Part shown: in pieces, positions 16,319 through 23,865 of the stretch
How the letters are laid out: each line of letters begins with the position of its first letter
Position numbering within the stretch: position 1 is the first letter of the stretch
NCBI GenBank assembly: GCA_048173955.1
Contig: DBEYOB010000022.1
Span: 8,491-72,490 of the forward strand
Length of the DNA stretch: 64,000 bases
Origin: CAZUFB01 sp048173955
GTDB lineage: Bacteria > Actinomycetota > Coriobacteriia > Coriobacteriales > UMGS124
Direction: 5' to 3'
The notes under the pieces: model-generated
The model's database searches: none
The model's input: the letters and a program-made list of their open reading frames with translations, nothing else
Told to the model about the DNA's origin: nothing
Made by a program: the position numbers and the translations under genes

Positions 16319-17992
16319 ATGACTATGGATCGCAGGTCGTTTCTCAAGGGGAGTGCCGCGGTGGCAGGCGGCGTAGCGGCCGTCGGTGCAATGGGCGCGA
16401 CTGCGTTTGCCGACGAGGCTGAGGCCCCGTCGTGGGGCACCGTCGAGGTCGACGAGGACGTCATTGCCGCGGTGGATGCCGAGAAGAGCGACGAGCCCCC
16501 CGCGTGGCTTGGCACGCCGCCCGACATCAGCGTCGACGACTGCGTCGAGACAGTCGAGACTGATATCGTGGTGGTCGGCTCCGCGTTGGCGGGCGTGCTC
16601 TCCGCGTATTCGGCCATCCAGAACGGTGCACAGGTTGTGATGATCGAGCGCAACGGTGCACCGCACATCAGCGGTTCGGGCATCGGCTTCTTCAACTCCG
16701 AATACCAGAAGGCCGGCGGACAGCCCGAGCACAACGAGCAGATCATCATGAACAAGGTGATCAACGAGGGGAACCTGCGCGTCGACGCGGCCCTGGTTGC
16801 CATGTGGGCCTACCACAGCGGCGAGATTCTCGACGAGCTCGAGGAGAACGTGCTACAGCCTGCTGGGCTGCCGGGCACCATCAGCATCGGCGAGCCGCTC
16901 GACGAGGAGGAGCTCGACCAGTACGAGGAGGCCTTCCACGTCGATTTCGACGACACGGGCAACGACAGCCTCGAGAAGTTCGACTACATCTTCCACGATT
17001 GGATCCGCGAGCATGGTGGCACCATCGCGTTCAACACCTGCGCTCGGGTGCTCACGCAGGACGAGGACGGCACGGTGACCGGCCTCATCGCGACCAATGA
17101 GAACGGCGAGTACGTGTATTACAAGGCGAACAAGGCCGTTATCATGTGCGCCGGCTCGTACGGCGGTAACGAGGAGATGGTCGACGCTCTGTGCTATCCG
17201 TCGATGGCCCAGTTCATCAAGAAGTACAGCGGCTATAACGCCAAGGCGAGCGAGACGGCGCCTATCACCACGGGCGAGAAGATGGACGACGGTATCGGCC
17301 ACAGGATGATGTGCTGGGCCGGCGCCATCATGGAGGAAATCGACCCGTCGTATCAGGCATGGTCGAACACGGGCTACTGGATCGCCGCCCCGCTGGCCGT
17401 CAACAACAAGGGCGAGCGCTTCTTCAACGAGGCCATCTCGTCGCTGTCCTCGAGCTTTGCCATCTTCGAGCTTCCTGATGGGGCAAACTACGTGTGGCAG
17501 ATCATGGGTTCCGACGACTTCGACTTCCCGGCTCTGCTGCCCATGCCCGGCGCCAACCGCGAGATGATGGAGGCCATGGCTGCCGGCTCAGAGATGTACG
17601 AGGCCGACACCATCGAGGAGCTCGCCGGTCTGATCGGCGTGCCGGCCGACACGCTCGTGGCGACGGTCGAGCGCTACAACGAGCTGTGCGCGCTCGGAAA
17701 GGACGAGGATTACGGAAAGGGCGCGAACCACCTGCATCCCATCGACACCCCGCCGTTCAAGGCATACAAGGAAGCCTACTACTTCTTTGGCATGAGCTCT
17801 GGTGTCAAGGTGAACAAGAACCTGCAAGTCGTTGATGCCAACTGGGATCCCATCCCCCATCTGTATGCGGCTGGCAACTGCGTCGGTTGGCGCATGGGCT
17901 CCGGATACCAGAATGTGATTCCGGGCCTGTGCAACGCCTATGCGGCCGTGCATGGCTACTACGCAGGCAAGAACGCGGCGGCCGAGGCCTAA
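16319..17992 (+). CDS. Tat-exported FAD_binding_2 flavoprotein lacking FMN_bind domain (flavoprotein B)
   Basis: A 557-residue protein whose ATG is preceded by GAAAGGGG. The Tat signal DRRSFLKGSAAVAGG with an AFA-DE cleavage site near residue 31 indicates export. The FAD dinucleotide fold begins TDIVVVGSALAG (residues 81-92), so the second Gly of GxGxxG is Ala. The C-terminus LYAAGNCVGWRMGSGYQNVIPG lacks the fumarate reductase NRLGGN arginine motif and instead has the Tyr-containing pattern of ketosteroid dehydrogenase-like enzymes. There is no covalent-FMN domain, so a separate electron donor is needed. It is divergent from LuxR-3, its likely regulator. A strong terminator follows. Substrate unknown. 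Confidence 0.88.
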   Translation: MTMDRRSFLKGSAAVAGGVAAVGAMGATAFADEAEAPSWGTVEVDEDVIAAVDAEKSDEPPAWLGTPPDISVDDCVETVETDIVVVGSALAGVLSAYSAIQNGAQVVMIERNGAPHISGSGIGFFNSEYQKAGGQPEHNEQIIMNKVINEGNLRVDAALVAMWAYHSGEILDELEENVLQPAGLPGTISIGEPLDEEELDQYEEAFHVDFDDTGNDSLEKFDYIFHDWIREHGGTIAFNTCARVLTQDEDGTVTGLIATNENGEYVYYKANKAVIMCAGSYGGNEEMVDALCYPSMAQFIKKYSGYNAKASETAPITTGEKMDDGIGHRMMCWAGAIMEEIDPSYQAWSNTGYWIAAPLAVNNKGERFFNEAISSLSSSFAIFELPDGANYVWQIMGSDDFDFPALLPMPGANREMMEAMAAGSEMYEADTIEELAGLIGVPADTLVATVERYNELCALGKDEDYGKGANHLHPIDTPPFKAYKEAYYFFGMSSGVKVNKNLQVVDANWDPIPHLYAAGNCVGWRMGSGYQNVIPGLCNAYAAVHGYYAGKNAAAEA

Positions 17993-18102
17993 TCGAACGG
18001 GGTCGCGGTCCTGATCGCAGCGCGGCCAAGGCGGCAACCACCGCAGCCTTTATACGGCTGGTGCCGGCAGGCGTCGAAGGCGGCCATTGGCCAGTTTAAG
18101 AG

Positions 18103-18140
18103 CCGCCCGCTCCGGGAACGTCTCCGGGGCGGGCGGTTTT
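18103..18140 (+). terminator. Rho-independent terminator after flavoprotein B
   Basis: CCGCCCGCTCCGG (18103-18115) pairs with CCGGGGCGGGCGG (18124-18136) with one wobble, then TTTT. It ends the flavoprotein B transcript. Nothing else is seen in the rest of the 17993-18363 gap. Confidence 0.85.
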
Positions 18141-18363
18141 GTATGCACGGATTTCCGTACGCCGGAAGGCGGGGTACGGCCGCGGGTTAAGCGGATTTCT
18201 TCACTCAACCCCGGCGTTCTTGTGCACCGAACGCGGCTGCGCCAGGCCGACTCTGGCCGAACGGCCATGCGTGGGGTACCATGCTGTTCCGCACGGTAAT
18301 CATGCGCGACGTTTCCCACCCCGTGCTGTCTCGTTGGAAATCCGTCCCTTCAGAAAGCCCGCC

Positions 18364-18648
18364 ATGCCCGGATTCGCCTTGTTCGCTGTTTTCTGCCTGG
18401 TTGCCGTCAACCTTGCGGGATTCGTTATGATGCGTGCGGACAAGGTTCGTGCCCGGTGTGGGGAGTGGCGCATCCCCGAAGAGGACCTGTTCGCCGTCGC
18501 CGCCATCGGCGGGAGTGTTGGCGTGCTCATCGGGATGCACGTGTTTCGCCACAAGACGCTGCACAAGCGGTTTGTTTTCGGGATTCCCGCAATCATGGTT
18601 GTCCAGCTTGCAGTCGGTGCCCTCCTTGTTTGGAGGCTTGCAGCTTAG
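18364..18648 (+). CDS. DUF1294 family small membrane protein
   Basis: A 94-residue protein started at the ATG of MPGFALFAVFCLVAVN; the ribosome site (AGAAAG) is weak. It has a membrane helix at each end around the family signature DKVRARCGEWRIPEEDLF followed by GGSVGVLIGMHVFRHKT. That signature is diagnostic of DUF1294 (YdzA-like) proteins, whose function is unknown. It stands alone between a terminator and a repeat-rich gap. Confidence 0.85.
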   Translation: MPGFALFAVFCLVAVNLAGFVMMRADKVRARCGEWRIPEEDLFAVAAIGGSVGVLIGMHVFRHKTLHKRFVFGIPAIMVVQLAVGALLVWRLAA

Positions 18649-18795
18649 GGGCTCGAGAGCCGGAAGCCGGCCGGTTTGCGAAGGTGCGGCAACGCGTGCG
18701 AGCCTTGAGATTCGTCAAGAAAATCAATATCCAAATACATTAATCAATCTCGTAAAATTCACCTATGCCCTTTCCAGATTCTGGCGGTCGGCTAG

Positions 18796-19056
18796 CGAAA
18801 AAACCGCCTTACTGAGCAAGCACAGCTCCTCTGTCAAGGGATGAAAGCACGCAAGATGGATACCCGAAAAATAGACGGAGGCATATCCGGGGTTAATACC
18901 TGGTGCTTTACCTAATTATCAATTATGCATATAATAACGTCATTCGCCCGTACCGGCCACGTTCCGAGCGAGCTTGCTCAGTAAGGCAGTTTTTCAGCAA
19001 GTGCCCTTCTGCAATCGGGAAGAAGTTGCGCGACTTGCTCATCAAGGCGGGTTTTT
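18796..19056. repeat. Family-B intergenic repeats, second locus
   Basis: A minus-strand copy (18796-18820, complement CTTGCTCAGTAAGGCGG), a full plus-strand copy (18972-19011) and a degenerate plus copy (19034-19056, CTTGCTCATCAAGGCGGG) lie in the 493-bp gap before pepC. The plus copy matches 2057-2096 almost exactly over 40 bp. As at 1874-2096, the main copies face outward. Confidence 0.6.
18907..18935 (+). promoter_or_regulatory. Consensus-like promoter upstream of pepC
   Basis: TTTACC (18907-18912) and a perfect TATAAT (18930-18935) are spaced 17 bp in an unusually AT-rich patch. The next gene downstream is pepC (19142), giving a leader of about 200 nt that contains the family-B repeats. 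Confidence 0.6.
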
Positions 19057-19141
19057 CGCAGGCCATGCATGGCGCCGGGCGGCTATGAATGGCTATCATG
19101 GGGGCGTCCGCCATCCATAATTGCGAGGAGGTCATATCGAT

Positions 19142-20488
19142 ATGCCAGTCAATCCCTATCTCGCCCCGGTGCCGCCCTCGTCGGCCGAGTTTGCACGCGA
19201 TGTCGCCTACACCGTGGCAAAAAACGCCGTTACCTCCAGCGGTCTCGTGAAGAGCGCCCGCGTGCCCGAGCGCGTCGCCAAGGCCACCAGGAGCTTTACC
19301 TACCAGGTGCAGCCGCAGGGCGCCATCACCAACCAGAAGCAGTCGGGACGCTGCTGGATGTTCGCCGCCCTCAACATCATGCGCTTCGAGATCATGCAGC
19401 AATGGAACCTCGAGACGTTCGAGTTCTCGCAGAGCTACCCGCTCTTCTACGACAAGCTCGAACGCGCCAACTGGTTCCTCTGCCAGGTCCTCGACATGGT
19501 CGACGAGCCTCTCGAAGGCCGTGAGATGGCGTTTCTCCTGGCCGACCCGCTTGGCGACGGCGGCCAGTGGGACATGTTCATGGCGCTCGTGCGCAAGTAC
19601 GGCGTGGTGCCCAAGGAGGCCATGCCCGAGACGGCCTGCTCGAGCAACACGCGCGAGATGGACGCCTATCTGACCAAGCTGCTGAGGGGCTATGCCGCTG
19701 AGCTGCGCCGGGCGCATGAGGCAGGTGCGAGCGCCGACGAGCTGTGCGACCGCATCCCGCAGATGATGGCTACGGTGCGCCGCGCCCTGTGCATCTGCCT
19801 GGGCGAGCCGCCCGCGTCGTTCGATGTGCGCGCGCACGACAAGGACAAGAAACTTGTGGAGCATCTCGGCATGACGCCGCTTGGGTTCTACCGCGGGTTT
19901 TTGGCTGAGCGCTTCGACGACTACGTGAGCGTCATCAGCGCCAACACGGCGGACAAGCCCTTCGGGCGCACCTACACGATCGAGCGCCTGGGCAACGTGG
20001 CCGAAGCAGGCCAGGTCAAGCATCTCAACCTGCCCATCGAGCGCCTCAAGGAGCTTGCGCTTTCCATGCTGCGCGACAACCGCCCGGTGTGGTTCGGCAG
20101 CGACGTGGGCCAGAGCAGCCTGCGCGACGACGGCCTGCTCGACCCGGCCGCCATCGACGTCGACGCGATCTTCGGAACCCAGGTTGAGATGGACCGCGCC
20201 ACGCGCCTCGACTACGGCGATTCGTGCATGACGCACGCCATGGTGCTGCAGGGTGTCGACGTTGACGCCTCCGGCAAGACGACCCAATGGCGCGTCGAGA
20301 ACAGCTGGGGCAAGGATTTCGGCAACGACGGCTTCTACATCATGGACGACGCCTGGTTCGACGAGTTCGTGTACCAGATCGCCGTGCCCAAGTCGCTGCT
20401 CACTGCCGAGGAGCGGGCTGCATGGGAGACCGAGCCCGTCAACCTGCGCCCCTGGGACCCCATGGGGACGCTTGCCACGGTGAGATAG
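19142..20488 (+). CDS. pepC: Aminopeptidase C (C1-family bleomycin hydrolase type)
   Basis: A 448-residue cytoplasmic cysteine peptidase with GAGGAGG about 10 nt before the ATG; an in-frame TTG seven codons upstream is less likely. The papain-type catalytic set is present: Gln in NQKQSGRCWMF with nucleophile Cys71, His365 in CMTHAMVLQGV and Asn387 in WRVENSWG. Length matches PepC/bleomycin hydrolases, which form hexameric barrels and trim N-terminal residues from peptides. The gene is monocistronic, with its own promoter and a terminator at 20571-20609. It would feed amino acids to a peptide-using anaerobe. Confidence 0.96.
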   Translation: MPVNPYLAPVPPSSAEFARDVAYTVAKNAVTSSGLVKSARVPERVAKATRSFTYQVQPQGAITNQKQSGRCWMFAALNIMRFEIMQQWNLETFEFSQSYPLFYDKLERANWFLCQVLDMVDEPLEGREMAFLLADPLGDGGQWDMFMALVRKYGVVPKEAMPETACSSNTREMDAYLTKLLRGYAAELRRAHEAGASADELCDRIPQMMATVRRALCICLGEPPASFDVRAHDKDKKLVEHLGMTPLGFYRGFLAERFDDYVSVISANTADKPFGRTYTIERLGNVAEAGQVKHLNLPIERLKELALSMLRDNRPVWFGSDVGQSSLRDDGLLDPAAIDVDAIFGTQVEMDRATRLDYGDSCMTHAMVLQGVDVDASGKTTQWRVENSWGKDFGNDGFYIMDDAWFDEFVYQIAVPKSLLTAEERAAWETEPVNLRPWDPMGTLATVR

Positions 20489-20570
20489 CGCGGTTTGCGG
20501 GCGGACCAGCTCGTGGCAGGTGGAATGCCAACCGCTCGCGGGCATCCTCGCCGCGACGTTAGGCGTTGAC

Positions 20571-20609
20571 AGAACGGGGGAGGCGGTTCAGTGCCTCTCC
20601 CGTTCTTCT
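20571..20609 (+). terminator. Rho-independent terminator after pepC
   Basis: AGAACGGGGGAGGC (20571-20584) pairs with GCCTCTCCCGTTCT (20592-20605) with one wobble, followed by TCTGTT. Confidence 0.75.
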
Positions 20610-20744
20610 GTTGCGGTGGATGGGCGGAGAGGTAATGCCTTGTCTTTCAAGTCTGGGCTTATCGAACGCTCTGGGCCGAACTTCTGGCTTGCGCTATAGT
20701 GGTTCCCGCAAGACCCGGTACCGTCTCCGCCGGAGGAGGAGCCC

Positions 20745-21413
20745 ATGGCGCGCATCTATGTGATTGAGGACGACGAGGCCGTGCGCGGCGAACTTGCCAC
20801 GCTGTTGCGCCGCGCGGGCCACGAGCCCCTGTGCGCCGAACGGTTCGACCGCCTGGCGGCCGACGTGGAAGACGCCGCGCCCGACGTGGTCCTGCTCGAC
20901 CTCGGGCTGCCGGGGACCGACGGTCTCTACGTCTGCCGCGAGCTTCGCCAGACCTCGAACGTGCCGATCATCGTGGTGACGAGCCGCACCACCGACCTCG
21001 ACGAGCTCATGAGCATGTCGCTCGGAGCGGACGACTTCATCGCCAAGCCCTACAACGGCCAGGTGCTCCTTGCGCACATCGACGCCGTGCTGCGCCGTGC
21101 GCAGGGTGCCCAGGAACAGGGGCGCGTGGTCGAGTATCGGGGCCTTTCGCTCGACCTCGCCCGTTCCAAGGCGACCTACGAGGGACGTTCGGTCGAGCTC
21201 ACCAAGAACGAGCTGCGCATCCTCGCCTTACTCATGCGCCGCAAGGGCGAGATCGTCTCGCGCGAGGACATCATGGTCGAGCTGTGGAACTCCGACACGT
21301 TCATCGACGACAACACGCTCACGGTGAACATGAACCGCCTGCGCAAGACGCTCGCGAGCATCGGGGTGACCGACTATCTCACCACCCATCGCGGCCAGGG
21401 GTACTCGGCCTAG
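20745..21413 (+). CDS. OmpR-family response regulator (BceR/VirR-like)
   Basis: A 222-residue response regulator; GGAGGAGGAG precedes the ATG. The receiver domain has acidic residues D9-D10, phosphoacceptor D52 in LLDLGLPG and the conserved KPYN loop. The C-terminal winged helix (about 126-222) includes VELTKNELRILALLMRRKG and HRGQGYSA. Such regulators partner short intramembrane-sensing kinases and control BceAB-type peptide-antibiotic transporters. The matching kinase (22711) is separated from it by an opposing nuclease gene, and the ABC genes lie near 29 kb. Confidence 0.93.
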   Translation: MARIYVIEDDEAVRGELATLLRRAGHEPLCAERFDRLAADVEDAAPDVVLLDLGLPGTDGLYVCRELRQTSNVPIIVVTSRTTDLDELMSMSLGADDFIAKPYNGQVLLAHIDAVLRRAQGAQEQGRVVEYRGLSLDLARSKATYEGRSVELTKNELRILALLMRRKGEIVSREDIMVELWNSDTFIDDNTLTVNMNRLRKTLASIGVTDYLTTHRGQGYSA

Positions 21414-21442
21414 GCAGCCTGCGTCACCGAGACGCCTTTTGT

Positions 21443-21482
21443 CTGCGGCGGGCCGCTTGCCTGAGGCGGCGGCCCGCCGCAG
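21443..21482. terminator. Bidirectional hairpin between response regulator and Rpn genes
   Basis: CTGCGGCGGGCCGC (21443-21456) pairs perfectly with GCGGCCCGCCGCAG (21469-21482). It lies between convergent stop codons, and TTTTGT lies just to its left, which serves minus-strand transcripts less well. Probably a shared terminator. Confidence 0.6.
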
Positions 21483-21499
21483 AACTCAAGGGTGGGCTC

Positions 21500-22384
21500 C
21501 TACGCGATGCCGTAGTTGCGATACAGTTCTTCGCGCAGCTGCCTGTCGGTGGCGGCACGTGCGACGTCGTCGGTCCTGCCGTCGGCGGCGAGCGCCGCTA
21601 TCAGGCGCGACAGGCGTTCTTCACCCTGCTCGCGACCTTCGGCCAAGCCCTCGGCTCTTCCTTGCTCGAGGCCTTCTTCTCGCCCCTGCAGTACGCCGCG
21701 GTCGAAGTTCAGTTGGTCTCTGACCTGGAGCATCATGAATTCCAGCCTCCATTTCTGATTGTCGAGCACCTCGGCAACCTCTTCCGCGAGCCGTGCGGAA
21801 AGACCCCCGGACACTTTGCCGGTAGCCACATAGTCGAGGAACTCGTTGAGGCGGTCGCCGGCTTGCTCTTGCCGGGGCGCGGTGGCGGAGAGGAAGATCG
21901 TCTTGCAGCCGTCGCCCAACCGAAGTCCCTCGACGTCCTGGCAGGTGTTCTCAAAGGAGTATACCCGCCGGCCGCACTTGAACGGGTCGAACCCGCAGAC
22001 GAATATGACGTAGGAGTCTTTGAGACTCCGGTAGGGGAGGCCTTTGCCCAGCTGGTCGAGGGACATCAAGGCATGGTAGTAGCGCGAACGCTGGGGCAGC
22101 TCGCGGGTGTCGGTCGACTGCATCTCGACGTTGTAGACGGTCCCTGCCCCATCGCGCACATAGACGTCGAGACGGATTCCCTTGCCTGCCGGCGAGGCGT
22201 CGAGATCCTCTTGGCGACCGATGTAGTCGATGCGCTCGATTGCCACGCCGAGCACTGCTTCGAGCACCTCGCGGCACAGGTCGGCGTTGAGCATGGCCTT
22301 GCAGAACACGAAGTCGTCTGCGATGGTGAGGTTTTCCCAACGTTCGTTTATCTTGCTGAGCACTTCCGGAATGGTGTCAGTCAT
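21500..22384 (-). CDS. Rpn-family PD-(D/E)XK nuclease / putative transposase
   Basis: A 294-residue protein whose ATG has AGAGGGA 9 nt upstream. The family signature is intact: MTDTIPEVLSKINERWENLT at the N-terminus and the PD-(D/E)XK core D73 (IRLDVYV) with E87-x-Q89 (YNVEMQ). The C-terminus has a Glu/Gly/Arg-rich repeat (GLEQGRAEGLAEGREQGEE) of variable length, common in these proteins. Rpn proteins are calcium-stimulated DNA endonucleases that promote RecA-independent recombination; many were first annotated as transposases. The gene sits in opposite orientation between a response regulator and its probable kinase, suggesting insertion there. No terminal repeats were seen. Confidence 0.88.
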   Translation of the reverse strand: MTDTIPEVLSKINERWENLTIADDFVFCKAMLNADLCREVLEAVLGVAIERIDYIGRQEDLDASPAGKGIRLDVYVRDGAGTVYNVEMQSTDTRELPQRSRYYHALMSLDQLGKGLPYRSLKDSYVIFVCGFDPFKCGRRVYSFENTCQDVEGLRLGDGCKTIFLSATAPRQEQAGDRLNEFLDYVATGKVSGGLSARLAEEVAEVLDNQKWRLEFMMLQVRDQLNFDRGVLQGREEGLEQGRAEGLAEGREQGEERLSRLIAALAADGRTDDVARAATDRQLREELYRNYGIA

Positions 22385-22710
22385 GAGATATCCCTCTTCT
22401 CTGAACGGGGGTGTGATTGAGCCAGCGGCCATGCATGGCACATCGGCGGGGTGTATATGATGCTGAATCGAGGGTTTGCGATGACTCCTGCAGGATGTAG
22501 ACAGTTTACGAACATTTGTTCTACTTTGCAAGAGTTCTCGACGATTTCGGGTTGTCAGAACTTCGCCGTGCACGCCTCCTTTACAATCATGCGGCAAGGG
22601 GCGCCCCGCATTGCGGCGACCGCTGGCCGGCATAGCCCAGCCTGGCCCGGTGCGGGCGACGCCTGCCTTTCGGATGGTTTCGGGCGGACCTCTCGGGGGA
22701 GGCGTGCGGC
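22385..22710. other. Intergenic gap between Rpn gene and sensor kinase
   Basis: A 326-bp divergent gap. A TACAAT box at 22582-22587 faces the kinase, with TTGTCA 24 bp upstream, which is too far for a normal -35. Nothing else is supported. Confidence 0.4.
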
Positions 22711-23865
22711 ATGAGCGTCTGGGCGTATCTGCGCGGCCATGTGCTTGCGGTGGCCATTGCGCTGCTCACCGTGGGGCTGCTCTGGCCGATGCTGCGCCTG
22801 GTGGGTTTGGGCGGCGAGCTCGTGACCCTCATCGTGCTGTGCGTGGCGCTCGCCCTGCTCGCCATAGGCATCGCCAACTACCTGCATACGCGCGCGTGGT
22901 GCAGGCGGTTCGCCGAGGTCGCGCGGGCGGGCGGCGACGCTCCCGAGCTTGCCCTGTCGATGGAGGAGCCCGACGCCCCCGAGGCCCAGGTCGTCTTCGA
23001 GGCGCTGCAAGCCGTGGCGACCGAGGCCAACGCCCGCGTCTCCGACTCGCGGCTGCGCGAGCGCGAACACCGCGAGTTCGTGGAGACGTGGGTGCACGAG
23101 GTCAAGACCCCGCTCGCCGCCATCGACCTCATGCTCGAGAACCTTGACGACGCGCGCCTCGCCCCGCTCGCCCGCGAACTCGACCGCGTGGGGTCGCTCG
23201 TGGAACAGGCGCTCTACTTCGCCCGCTCCTCTTCGGTCGAGAGCGACTACCTGGTGCGCACATGCACGCTCGAGGCGCTCGTGCGCGGGGCGGTCAAGTC
23301 GCGCGCCCACGCCCTCGTCGGGGCGCATGTTGCCGTGGGTATGGAGGGGCTCGACCGCACGGTCTTCGCCGACCTCAAGTGGATGCAGTTCGTGCTGGGC
23401 CAGCTCATCGACAACGCGGTGCGCTACCGGCGCGACCCTGCTTGCCCTGCCGGCGGCGACGCCCCCGCCGACTCTGCCGACCCCGCTGCCTGCGACGCCG
23501 AAGCCGCGGGCGGTGCCGCCGCGGACGGGCCGCGCATCGACTTTTCGGCGCGCGCGCTCGACGAGGGGCGCGCCGACGAGCGCGTAGTGCTGAGCGTGCG
23601 CGACAACGGGTGCGGCATCTCGGCCGCCGACATCGGCCGGGTGTTCGACAAAGGCTTCACGGGGAGCAACGGCCGCGTCTACGCCAAGTCGACCGGCATC
23701 GGCCTCTACCTCGTGCGCTCCCTGTGCGAAAAGATGGGCCTCTCGGTGAGCGCGTCGAGCGTCGAAGGGGAGTGGACGTGCTTCGAGATCGTCTTCCCCA
23801 CCAACCGGATGAAGGTGTTCGGCGACGACGCTACGGCGTCCCTCGGCGGGGGGCGCATCCTGTGA
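22711..23865 (+). CDS. Sensor histidine kinase, BceS-like intramembrane-sensing type
   Basis: A 384-residue kinase with two membrane helices near the N-terminus (about 10-31 and 36-57) and almost no extracellular loop, the design of kinases that sense through a partner ABC transporter. The H-box is FVETWVHEVKTPLAA (His129), the N-box QLIDNAVRY, G1 DNGCGI and G2 STGIGLYL, so catalysis should be intact. About 35 residues rich in Ala, Asp, Gly and Pro (around 240-275) interrupt the ATPase domain between the N and G1 boxes. GGGGGAGG precedes the ATG. Its TGA overlaps the GTG of the MocR gene, so the two are translationally coupled. Confidence 0.93.
   Translation: MSVWAYLRGHVLAVAIALLTVGLLWPMLRLVGLGGELVTLIVLCVALALLAIGIANYLHTRAWCRRFAEVARAGGDAPELALSMEEPDAPEAQVVFEALQAVATEANARVSDSRLREREHREFVETWVHEVKTPLAAIDLMLENLDDARLAPLARELDRVGSLVEQALYFARSSSVESDYLVRTCTLEALVRGAVKSRAHALVGAHVAVGMEGLDRTVFADLKWMQFVLGQLIDNAVRYRRDPACPAGGDAPADSADPAACDAEAAGGAAADGPRIDFSARALDEGRADERVVLSVRDNGCGISAADIGRVFDKGFTGSNGRVYAKSTGIGLYLVRSLCEKMGLSVSASSVEGEWTCFEIVFPTNRMKVFGDDATASLGGGRIL

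Noticed and set aside
21500..22384. Insertion sequence carrying a transposase
   Set aside because: The protein is an Rpn-type nuclease, not an IS transposase, and no terminal inverted repeats or target duplication were seen at its edges.
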